5,564 bases of DNA from Pedobacter sp. UBA1654. GTDB taxonomy: Bacteria > Bacteroidota > Bacteroidia > Sphingobacteriales > Sphingobacteriaceae. The DNA is taken from contig DCLG01000031.1 of assembly GCA_002320935.1 (NCBI GenBank), forward strand, positions 3,418-8,981. Direction: 5' to 3'. Of the stretch, positions 1 to 5,318 are shown one piece after another. Positions within the stretch are counted from its first letter, which is position 1. Each line of letters begins with the position of its first letter. The translations under genes were made by a program, and so were the position numbers. The notes beneath the pieces were generated by a model that did not search any database, was not told where the DNA came from, and was given only the letters and a program-made list of their open reading frames with translations.

Positions 1-864
1 TTCTGTTTTAATCGCTGGGTTCCATTTTATCCAGTTGCCCTTTTTGGCATAATCCCGATCGTCAAACCAAAGGTGGTGCACGCAGGCTTCTGCTGTTATT
101 CTTTTATCTTTTAGTGGAAGTGTATGGTCGAATAATCCTACTTCTTTCGCTGTGGAGATGTGCAGGATATGTAAACGGGTGTTGTATTTTTTAGCGAGCG
201 AGACAGCAAGCGAAGAGGATAGGTAGCAAGCCTCTGCGCTCCTGATCTTCGGATGCATATCGATGGTTAGCTGATCATTATATTTCGCTTTGAAACTGGC
301 TAGGTTTCGCTGAATGGTTGCTTCATCCTCGCAATGTGTAGCAACAAGCATAGGCGCCTCCCGGAAAATATTTTCCAGCACCTTTTCATTATCAACCAGC
401 ATATTTCCCGTGCTCGAACCCATAAACACCTTGATCCCACATACATTTTTCGGATCTGTTTTCAACACCTCATCCAGGTTGTTGTTTGAGGCGCCCATGT
501 AAAAGGAATAATTGGCCAGCGAAACTTCAGCAGCTATGTTGTATTTATCGGAGAGCAGTGCCTGACTTAAGGTATTAGGAACCGTGTTTGGCATCTCCAT
601 AAAGGAAGTAATACCTCCCGCAACAGCGGCCATGCTTTCTGAAAAGATGTCTGCCTTATGCGTTAAGCCTGGTTCTCTGAAATGTACCTGGTCATCAATC
701 ATCCCGGGTAGGAGATGAAGTCCATCTGCGTTGATTTCCATTGCTCCTGAATATTCAATTGATGGGGCAATTTTTTCTATTCTTCCGGCTTTTATCAATA
801 TATCAGATACAAAGATCTGATTCTCATTTACGAGCGTTGCGTTTTTAAGGAGGATCGTATTCAT
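1..864 (-). CDS. pyrC: Dihydroorotase, Bacteroidota type (3' end missing)
   Basis: Dihydroorotase catalyses the reversible cyclisation of carbamoyl-aspartate to dihydroorotate, the third step of de novo pyrimidine synthesis in the cytoplasm. The minus-strand frame is open from ATG (864-862) to the left edge, giving 288 codons without a stop. The family is about 440-450 aa, so roughly the last third is outside. Visible features are an N-terminal beta-sandwich start (MNTILLKNATLVNE), the metal-site block GMIDDQVHFREPG (54-66), AGGITSFMEMPNT (82-94), GIKVFMGSSTG (143-153), ATHCED (175-180), LHILHIS (231-237) and NPAIKTE at the edge. Family knowledge suggests H61, H177 and H235 as metal ligands and K145 as a possible carboxylated lysine. 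The first His of the usual HxH is Gln59, which I recall as typical of Bacteroidota members. The late catalytic Asp lies beyond the edge. A related cyclic amidohydrolase such as a hydantoinase or allantoinase is less likely. The start is favoured by the conserved N-terminus and a promoter box just upstream. Confidence 0.93.
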   Translation of the reverse strand, partial: MNTILLKNATLVNENQIFVSDILIKAGRIEKIAPSIEYSGAMEINADGLHLLPGMIDDQVHFREPGLTHKADIFSESMAAVAGGITSFMEMPNTVPNTLSQALLSDKYNIAAEVSLANYSFYMGASNNNLDEVLKTDPKNVCGIKVFMGSSTGNMLVDNEKVLENIFREAPMLVATHCEDEATIQRNLASFKAKYNDQLTIDMHPKIRSAEACYLSSSLAVSLAKKYNTRLHILHISTAKEVGLFDHTLPLKDKRITAEACVHHLWFDDRDYAKKGNWIKWNPAIKTE

Positions 865-869
865 CGTCT

Positions 870-877
870 CAAACTTA
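870..877 (-). promoter_or_regulatory. Candidate -7 box (TAAGTTTG) of pyrC
   Basis: On the minus strand the sequence TAAGTTTG matches the Bacteroidota -7 consensus TAnnTTTG at all six fixed bases. Only 5 nt separate it from the pyrC ATG at 864, so a transcript starting at the usual distance would have a leader of only about 3 nt. No good -33 TTTG is visible 17-23 nt upstream; the nearest is a GTTA around 904-901. The match is seen directly; promoter function is inferred. Confidence 0.4.
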
Positions 878-939
878 AGAGTTTTCTGAACTAGCCCGGA
901 TAACTTTATGTATTTTTAAGATGGTAAGATCGAAAAAGC

Positions 940-970
940 TTTAAGATATAAGAAAAACTATATATCTTTT
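940..970 (+). promoter_or_regulatory. Candidate promoter of the glycosyltransferase gene
   Basis: TTTA (940-943), a 19-nt spacer and TATCTTTT (963-970) fit the Bacteroidota pattern TTTG-N19-TAnnTTTG with one mismatch in each box. Transcription would begin near 973, giving a leader of about 25 nt to the ATG at 998. The region is AT-rich, so a chance match is quite possible. Confidence 0.3.
943..968. repeat. 8-bp inverted repeat overlapping the candidate promoter
   Basis: AAGATATA (943-950) and TATATCTT (961-968) are exact reverse complements separated by 10 nt. The arms overlap the proposed -33 and -7 boxes, a placement that would suit an operator. The arms are AT-only except for one pair, so low sequence complexity may explain the symmetry. 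Confidence 0.4.
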
Positions 971-997
971 TCCAAATTTAACGCAATCAGATCAACA

Positions 998-2089
998 ATG
1001 CTCTTTCAGAAAAAAATCAGGCAGACCTCAAAGAATTTTCGTAGGCTCCTAAAATACTACGCTAATACTCAGGATAAGATGATGTCTAATCCAGATAGTA
1101 GTACAGCTGTCGTGAACTTCGGCGAGTTTATCCTGAACATGGATATGGGTCGCTACTCATTTATCATATGCCAGATTTTAAAATTCAGCGGGCTTAGGGT
1201 CGTGGTTAAGCTGGACCCTAAATTTTTTAACAAAAAAGCGCCCTACAGGGAAATGCTTTTAGCTCAGGATTTCATCAAGGTCAGAAATACTAGCACGGAA
1301 GCTGGTACCATAGAGCTTCATGGAGAAAGTTTAAGAAAGAAGACCATTAAGCTGGAATACGGATATGGTTTAATACAAAACAGGATTAATGCCTATTACC
1401 TTCCGTATACGCTTCATCCGAGATTCTATCAAACGTTCTCGGAAAATACCAATTTTCAACTATACAGAAGTATGGAAAGAAAGAACCGCATATTCTTTGC
1501 CGGCAATTTTGACCGAACCCAGTATAGCAGGTCAATTTTAAAAGCAGACTTTGAGGGCATAATCTCGAGGGTAGAGGTTTTAGACCACATTAAAGCTACC
1601 TATTCAGAGGACCCGCGCGTCATTTATGCTTCAACAAAAAAAGACCTATATGAGTCATTGAAGACCAAACAAAAAGTTAACCAACTCATAATAAGTGAAG
1701 TCAAAACACCTGCGGAAGATTGGTTGCCTATATTGAGTAAGAATGACTTCTATCTTTGCCTTCCTGGTGGAGCAATGCCTTTGTCGCATAATGCATTCGA
1801 AGCAATGGCGCTGGGTACAATTCCAATCCTTCAATATAAAGATCTGTTTTATCCAGCCTTAGAACATCTCAAAAACTGTTTAGCATATTCTACTTTCGAT
1901 ACGCTTGATGCAGCAATTGAGACCGCTCTAAATATGAACGAACAGGAAGTGTTCTTGATGAAACAAGCGGTAGTTGAATATTACGATAAATATTTAGCTA
2001 CCGAACGAACGATTGAAACGATACATTCATTTCTAGCTTCTGAAGAAGCAACAATGACTATTGCTATGCCATTTCTACCTAAAAGATAA
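998..2089 (+). CDS. Putative glycosyltransferase, exostosin/GT47-like
   Basis: This 363-aa protein has no signal peptide or clear membrane helix, so it is probably cytoplasmic or peripheral. The C-terminal half carries the best clue: NDFYLCLPGG (249-258), then SHNAFEAMALGTIPILQY (263-280). This resembles the GT-B nucleotide-sugar site of exostosin-like enzymes, which have an S-x-R/N...E(A)...G-x-IPV/I pattern with E268 in the key acidic position. A second block, NRIFFAGNFDR (163-173), resembles the start of the second Rossmann domain. The N-terminus is basic (MLFQKKIRQTSKNFRRLL). The sugar donor and acceptor cannot be read from the sequence. No other polysaccharide or LPS gene is nearby, so this is an orphan glycosyltransferase between two housekeeping genes. 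ATG 998 is used because the frame is open and a promoter candidate lies upstream; an internal ATG-ATG pair at 1079/1082 is an alternative. The family call is inference from motifs. Confidence 0.62.
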   Translation: MLFQKKIRQTSKNFRRLLKYYANTQDKMMSNPDSSTAVVNFGEFILNMDMGRYSFIICQILKFSGLRVVVKLDPKFFNKKAPYREMLLAQDFIKVRNTSTEAGTIELHGESLRKKTIKLEYGYGLIQNRINAYYLPYTLHPRFYQTFSENTNFQLYRSMERKNRIFFAGNFDRTQYSRSILKADFEGIISRVEVLDHIKATYSEDPRVIYASTKKDLYESLKTKQKVNQLIISEVKTPAEDWLPILSKNDFYLCLPGGAMPLSHNAFEAMALGTIPILQYKDLFYPALEHLKNCLAYSTFDTLDAAIETALNMNEQEVFLMKQAVVEYYDKYLATERTIETIHSFLASEEATMTIAMPFLPKR

Positions 2090-2133
2090 AACGATACAAT
2101 TATTGAAAACCGATCCTGCTCCTGCCTCGGTAA

Positions 2134-2167
2134 ACATTTTTTTGAAGTCTGCCTGAGGTCAAAATGT
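2134..2167. repeat. Imperfect AT-rich inverted repeat downstream of the glycosyltransferase gene
   Basis: ACATTTT..GA (2134-2145, with three extra T residues) is complementary to TCAAAATGT (2159-2167) around a 13-nt loop. It could be a weak transcript-end hairpin for the preceding gene or part of the helicase control region. There is no T tract directly after the right arm, so a classical intrinsic terminator is not supported. Confidence 0.35.
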
Positions 2168-2174
2168 ATAATTG
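2141..2174 (+). promoter_or_regulatory. Alternative upstream promoter candidate for the helicase gene
   Basis: TTTG (2141-2144) and TATAATTG (2167-2174) are separated by 22 nt and resemble the Bacteroidota -33 and -7 boxes, the second with one mismatch to TAnnTTTG. A start near 2177 would give a leader of about 44 nt that includes the hairpin at 2176-2195. It competes with the perfect -7 box at 2209-2216, and the sequence alone does not decide between them. Confidence 0.25.
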
Positions 2175-2175
2175 T

Positions 2176-2195
2176 CTGTGCGAAATATCGCACAG
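2176..2195. promoter_or_regulatory. Perfect 8-bp hairpin with 4-nt loop before the helicase gene
   Basis: CTGTGCGA (2176-2183) and TCGCACAG (2188-2195) are exact reverse complements with an AATA loop, the most stable small hairpin I see in the window. Four T residues follow after CTG (2199-2202), so it could end the glycosyltransferase transcript, although the T run is short. It could instead be a dyad operator about 25-45 nt upstream of the helicase start, or a 5' leader hairpin if the upstream promoter is used. The symmetry is seen directly; the role is undecided. Confidence 0.5.
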
Positions 2196-2208
2196 CTGTT
2201 TTAATGCC

Positions 2209-2216
2209 TATATTTG
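2209..2216 (+). promoter_or_regulatory. Candidate -7 box (TATATTTG) of the helicase gene
   Basis: TATATTTG matches the Bacteroidota consensus TAnnTTTG at every fixed base and ends 4 nt before the helicase ATG at 2221. Transcription from it would begin within about 2 nt of the start codon, making the mRNA nearly leaderless. No TTG or TTTG lies 17-23 nt upstream, where the hairpin sits instead. Confidence 0.4.
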
Positions 2217-2220
2217 CCGA

Positions 2221-3531
2221 ATGTCCAAAAAATTCGAAGAGTTTAAACTCAACCGACAGATTTTAAATGCTGTAGAAGATGCCGGTTTTACTGTGGCTAC
2301 TCCGATTCAGGAAAAGGCAATTGCTCCGGTATTGTCCGGACAGGATATTTTCGGTATCGCCGAAACAGGTACAGGAAAAACAGCGGCATACTTGCTGCCC
2401 ATGCTGATGCTACTAAAATATGCGCAGGGCGAAAATCCAAGGGCACTGATTCTCTCCCCGACCCGCGAGTTGGCCATGCAGATTGCAGAACATGTAAAGA
2501 TGTTTGCCAAATACACAGACCTGCGGTCTGTTGTGGTGTATGGCGGTATCGGACCTAAAACTCAAATTGAGCAGGTAAAAGCGGGTGTAGATATTATCAT
2601 TGCTACTCCGGGAAGGTTTTTGGATATCTATCTTGCAGGACACATCAATACACAAAGTCTGAGGTTTCTGGTGCTGGATGAGGCAGATAAAATGATGGAC
2701 ATGGGTTTTATCGGTTCCATTCACCGTATTCTTGAGATTGTGCCAAGAAAGCGACAAAACCTGCTGTTTTCTGCTACAATGAGTGACCTGGTGCAAAAGA
2801 TTGCTGGCGATTTCCTTAAAAACCCGATGGTTATTGAGGCTGCCGAACGCGCTACTCCTGCTTCAACCATCACACAAACATTCTATGAAGTTCCTAACTT
2901 CAAAACGAAGATAAACTTACTTCAGCATCTGCTAAAAAATGATGATGCCGTAAAACGCCTGATCATCTTTTGTAAAACCAAGGTTGTCGCAGATTCCATA
3001 TTCGCATTTATCAGCCGGCGGTTCGGAGCAGAAAACGTGCGGGTGATCCACGCTAATAAGGGTCAAAACACCAGGATAAACTCTATAAACGCCTTCAAAG
3101 AAGGGAGTATACGTGTGTTGGTTGCAACAGATGTTGCTTCAAGAGGTATTGATGTTACGGATGTAAGCCATGTTATTAATTTCGATGTTCCAATCATCAT
3201 TGAAGATTATGTACACCGGATTGGACGTACAGGTAGGGCGCTAGCAACGGGCGAGGCACTTACCTTCTACACAGAGTCGGAGCGTTATTACATCAGGAAG
3301 ATCGAAAAGTTGATTCGGCAGACGATACCTGTCATGCCAATTCCACCAGAGGTGTTTGTTGAGGAGACGCCTTATGAGGAGCGACAAGCAATGGCAAGGG
3401 AAATTGACGCTCAAAAGAAAAAAGAAGATCCAGACTTTAAAGGCGCTTTCCATGAAAAGAAGCATGTTTTTGAGGTTCGGAAAAAAGTAGATAAAACGCC
3501 TGCCTGGAAGAGAAAGAAAACTAAAAGGTAA
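2221..3531 (+). CDS. DEAD-box ATP-dependent RNA helicase
   Basis: This 436-aa protein is a complete two-domain DEAD-box helicase, using ATP to unwind short RNA duplexes in ribosome assembly, RNA turnover or cold adaptation. All motifs are present in order: Q motif (F8, TPIQ 27-30), motif I AETGTGKT (47-54), Ia PTREL (80-84), GG (108-109), Ib TPGR (129-132), II DEAD (153-156), III SAT (184-186), IV IIFCKT (248-253), V ATDVASRGID (302-311) and VI HRIGRTGR (332-339). The core is followed by a lysine-rich tail (about 398-436, ending KRKKTKR), which often binds RNA in RhlE/CsdA-like proteins; the exact subfamily is not settled. The frame extends upstream to an ATG at 2164. ATG 2221 is preferred because the 19 extra residues are encoded by a hairpin and promoter box and are unlike the family, whereas MSKKFEEFKLN is a typical N-terminus. 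A small membrane-protein gene follows after 5 nt and may be co-transcribed. Confidence 0.96.
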   Translation: MSKKFEEFKLNRQILNAVEDAGFTVATPIQEKAIAPVLSGQDIFGIAETGTGKTAAYLLPMLMLLKYAQGENPRALILSPTRELAMQIAEHVKMFAKYTDLRSVVVYGGIGPKTQIEQVKAGVDIIIATPGRFLDIYLAGHINTQSLRFLVLDEADKMMDMGFIGSIHRILEIVPRKRQNLLFSATMSDLVQKIAGDFLKNPMVIEAAERATPASTITQTFYEVPNFKTKINLLQHLLKNDDAVKRLIIFCKTKVVADSIFAFISRRFGAENVRVIHANKGQNTRINSINAFKEGSIRVLVATDVASRGIDVTDVSHVINFDVPIIIEDYVHRIGRTGRALATGEALTFYTESERYYIRKIEKLIRQTIPVMPIPPEVFVEETPYEERQAMAREIDAQKKKEDPDFKGAFHEKKHVFEVRKKVDKTPAWKRKKTKR

Positions 3532-3536
3532 TCAAT

Positions 3537-3821
3537 TTGAAGTTTAAACTAACACCCTTAAATCTTGTAACAGCCATTAGCCTGGTTATGGCTGGCTTGC
3601 TCATTTTTAATAAAGCTGAAGTGACCAACGGTGTTGATCATCAGGTTAACGGCCTTTGGCTGGCTGTCTGTTTCCTCGCGGTGGTAATCTCCTTTTTGAC
3701 TGACCAGATTTTTAGGAAATTCATTCCATCAACCAGAAATCTTTGGGTAATAGAGTCTGCTTTCATAATTTTTACACTAGTCTTTGTGTTTATTTTAAAG
3801 TTGAGTGTACTTAGTAGCTAA
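3537..3821 (+). CDS. Small three-helix membrane protein of unknown function (TTG start)
   Basis: I do not recognise a named family. The 94-aa product has three likely membrane segments at about 7-24, 38-54 and 68-88. The short linker 25-37 (KAEVTNGVDHQVN) is polar, and a basic stretch lies around 60-67 (RKFIPSTR). The start is TTG at 3537, 5 nt after the helicase stop. The frame is closed upstream by a stop at 3522-3524 and has no ATG or GTG in between. The next ATG (codon 18) would remove most of the first helix. Close spacing to the helicase gene suggests one transcript. A 62-bp gap with a hairpin separates it from gldC, so it may be the last gene of the helicase unit or an internal gene of a longer operon. 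Confidence 0.72.
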   Translation: MKFKLTPLNLVTAISLVMAGLLIFNKAEVTNGVDHQVNGLWLAVCFLAVVISFLTDQIFRKFIPSTRNLWVIESAFIIFTLVFVFILKLSVLSS

Positions 3822-3841
3822 TTAATAACCATACATAAACA

Positions 3842-3869
3842 TCAGGTGATAACGAAAGCGTTTGCCTGA
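3842..3869. promoter_or_regulatory. Hairpin in the gap before gldC
   Basis: TCAGG (3842-3846) pairs with CCTGA (3865-3869), TG (3847-3848) can form two wobble pairs with TG (3863-3864), and AACG (3851-3854) pairs with CGTT (3859-3862). This leaves a 2-nt bulge and an AAAG loop. It is followed by an A run rather than a T run, so it is not an intrinsic terminator on the plus strand. An intercistronic processing or stabilising structure, or an operator, is possible. Confidence 0.35.
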
Positions 3870-3883
3870 CAAAAATAGAATCG

Positions 3884-4219
3884 ATGAAAAAAGCTGAAAT
3901 CAAAATCACTGTAGAATTAGATGACAACAATGTTCCGGAGAATCTTTTGTGGGAGTCGACGGACTCTGAAAACAAAGAGCAAATGGCTGTCAAATCCATG
4001 ATGCTTGCCTTATGGGACCATAATTATAAAAACTCATTACGGATCGATCTTTGGACCAAAGATATGCCTGTGGATGAGATGAAAAGGTTCTTTTATGAAA
4101 CCCTGCAAACCATGGGAGACACTTTCCTTAAAGCAACAGGTGAAAAATTAATTGTTGAAGATCTGCGTGATTACTGTGCGCATTTCGCGGATAAAATGGG
4201 TATCAATACGCAGGGCTAG
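3884..4219 (+). CDS. gldC: GldC family protein (gliding motility-associated)
   Basis: This 111-aa soluble protein matches the GldC family of Bacteroidota. Recognisable parts are the N-terminal strand KKAEIKITVELDDNNVPE (2-19), the acidic LWESTDSENKE (22-32), the block AVKSMMLALWD (35-45) and the signature LRIDLWTKDMPVDEMK (52-67). A helical C-terminus (DYCAHFADKMG, 96-106) follows. In Flavobacterium johnsoniae, gldC lies beside gldB and its loss reduces gliding; the biochemical role is unknown. As I recall, homologues also occur in non-gliding members, so presence does not prove gliding. No gldB is adjacent here. The length equals the usual size, and no signal peptide or membrane helix is visible, suggesting a cytoplasmic location. 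ATG 3884 gives the expected N-terminus. The stop is 1 nt before the next start, and the gene probably heads an operon leading into ccmB-ccmC. Confidence 0.9.
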   Translation: MKKAEIKITVELDDNNVPENLLWESTDSENKEQMAVKSMMLALWDHNYKNSLRIDLWTKDMPVDEMKRFFYETLQTMGDTFLKATGEKLIVEDLRDYCAHFADKMGINTQG

Positions 4220-4220
4220 A

Positions 4221-4634
4221 ATGAAGATTCAGGGAATTGTTGGTGCTGCTATTATGGCTTTGGGAGGCATGTGCCCACTGGTGCATCTTCCGATTATCGG
4301 CAACTGGAATTATTTTGATCTGGACGTATCCATTGCGTCCATCTTTTACCTGGTCGTAGTAATAGCATTTGTCGCTTCTTTCCTTGGAAAAAGTAAGCTG
4401 ATCCGCATCTGTGGCTGGATCGGGGTGGTACTCGTGCTGGTCACCCTGGCGGGAGTCTATTTTAAATCCCATGATGCTTTCAGCTTCATTCAGTTTAAGA
4501 AAGCAATTAATTTCGCCGCAGGTGTTGTAAAATACAAGTGGGGATGGTTTGTAATTCTTGCAGGTGCACTGGCATTAATTACCGTAAGGAACCCGAAGGT
4601 AACGGTACTGTCAAAGGGTCCTGGTTCAATTTAG
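4221..4634 (+). CDS. Four-helix membrane protein of unknown function, between gldC and ccmB
   Basis: I do not recognise an assigned function. The 137-aa product has four likely membrane segments at about 5-22, 36-55, 62-81 and 106-122. The first loop is short and distinctive (PIIGNWNYFDLD, 24-35), and the loop before helix 4 holds KKAINFAAGVVKYKWGW (93-109). The C-terminus is short and polar. No cysteine pair or CXXCH heme motif is visible; cysteines are C18 and C64. ATG 4221 follows the gldC stop by 1 nt. The frame is open back to 4152 but would then overlap gldC by more than 60 nt, so the later ATG is preferred. The 1-nt gap upstream and 12-nt gap to ccmB indicate co-transcription. Its place suggests a role linked to cytochrome c maturation or the cell envelope, but that is only guilt by association. 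Confidence 0.75.
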   Translation: MKIQGIVGAAIMALGGMCPLVHLPIIGNWNYFDLDVSIASIFYLVVVIAFVASFLGKSKLIRICGWIGVVLVLVTLAGVYFKSHDAFSFIQFKKAINFAAGVVKYKWGWFVILAGALALITVRNPKVTVLSKGPGSI

Positions 4635-4646
4635 AATAGCGCATTG

Positions 4647-5306
4647 ATGACATTGTTTGATCAGGTAAAGTTTTTAGTGAAGAAAGAATTGTTGCTGGAA
4701 TGGCGTTCTAAGTATGCTTTGAACGGTGTGCTGCTGTATGTTGTGTCTACAATTTTCGTCTGCTTTTTATCTCGCGTGAGTGCTAACCCGGTAACCTGGA
4801 ATGCCTTGTTCTGGATCATTATGCTATTCGCTTCGATTAACGCCGTATCAAAGAGTTTCTTGCAGGAAAGTAAGGGGCGGCAATTGTATATCTATACGAT
4901 CGCAAGTCCATTTGCGTTGATCATTTCCAAGACCATTTATAACATTTTGTTGATGATGTTGCTCACGGTCATCGCACTCGGATTTTATATTATGGTATTT
5001 GGATACGTCCCTGCCGACCTCGGACTTTATTTCGTTGCTACGGTTATGGGGAGCCTGAGTTTCTCCACGATATTTACCATGATCTCCGCAATCTCCTCAA
5101 AAGCAGGAAATGGAGGGATGCTTATGGCAATCCTTAGTTTTCCCGTTATCATACCGGTCCTGATCGTACTGATAAAACTTACGAAAAATGCGATCGACGG
5201 CCTTGATCGGAGTGTAAGCTTGGATGAGATTGGTATGCTGCTGGTCATTAATGTCTTGGTCTGCGCGGTTTCTTTATTGTTATTTCCTTACCTTTGGCGC
5301 GATTAA
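4647..5306 (+). CDS. ccmB: Heme exporter protein CcmB (cytochrome c maturation ABC permease)
   Basis: CcmB is the membrane subunit of the CcmAB ABC complex in System I cytochrome c maturation, which with CcmC and CcmD drives release of heme-loaded CcmE for ligation to apocytochromes. The 219-aa product matches the usual length of about 220. The N-terminus VKKELLLEWRSK (11-22) has the family's charged cytoplasmic entry. Six membrane segments lie at about 26-41, 51-67, 95-117, 127-149, 157-176 and 197-216. The conserved loop EsKgRqLYIYTIASP (74-88) and the proline-rich helix 5, LSFPVIIPVLI (163-173), fit the family. ATG 4647 is chosen over a TTG directly before it (4644). No ATPase gene (ccmA) lies upstream in the window; a four-helix protein gene occupies that position. 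ccmC starts 12 nt downstream, supporting a single operon. A generic ABC-2 permease is less likely given the ccmC neighbour. Confidence 0.9.
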   Translation: MTLFDQVKFLVKKELLLEWRSKYALNGVLLYVVSTIFVCFLSRVSANPVTWNALFWIIMLFASINAVSKSFLQESKGRQLYIYTIASPFALIISKTIYNILLMMLLTVIALGFYIMVFGYVPADLGLYFVATVMGSLSFSTIFTMISAISSKAGNGGMLMAILSFPVIIPVLIVLIKLTKNAIDGLDRSVSLDEIGMLLVINVLVCAVSLLLFPYLWRD

Positions 5307-5318
5307 AACTACTTATCA

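Larger units (their letters stand above)
865..997. promoter_or_regulatory. Divergent intergenic region between pyrC and the glycosyltransferase gene
   Basis: This 133-bp AT-rich spacer separates two genes that start away from each other, so it should hold both promoters. It contains the TAAGTTTG box of pyrC, a plus-strand promoter candidate at 940-970, an 8-bp inverted repeat (943-950 and 961-968) and a short AAAGCTTT palindrome (935-942). No open frame or RNA gene is recognisable in it. Confidence 0.5.

Noticed and set aside
314..502. Plus-strand frame of 62 codons
   Set aside because: It is antisense to conserved dihydroorotase motifs and has a low-complexity Ser-rich translation.
1981..2193. 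Minus-strand frame of 70 codons crossing the spacer after the glycosyltransferase gene
   Set aside because: It overlaps the end of that gene and the intergenic inverted repeats, and shows no recognisable protein features.
2164..2220. Upstream in-frame extension of the helicase adding 19 residues
   Set aside because: The extra residues are encoded by the hairpin and the TATATTTG box, include three cysteines and do not resemble helicase N-termini; ATG 2221 gives the typical start.
2359..2382. Glu in place of Gln in helicase motif I (AETGTGKT)
   Set aside because: The nucleotide-binding GTGKT residues are intact and this substitution is tolerated in the family, so it is not a sign of inactivation.
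2413..2796. Minus-strand frame of 127 codons within the helicase gene
   Set aside because: It lies wholly antisense to a clearly conserved helicase and its translation shows no family features; several similar antisense frames elsewhere (2307-2516, 3241-3465, 4203-4472, 5027-5248) were rejected for the same reason.
4152..4220. N-terminal extension of the 137-aa membrane protein
   Set aside because: It would overlap the gldC coding end, and the added 23 residues are a basic out-of-frame reading of gldC; ATG 4221 follows the stop directly.
4644..4646. TTG start for ccmB
   Set aside because: An ATG follows immediately, so the TTG adds only one residue and is the weaker codon.
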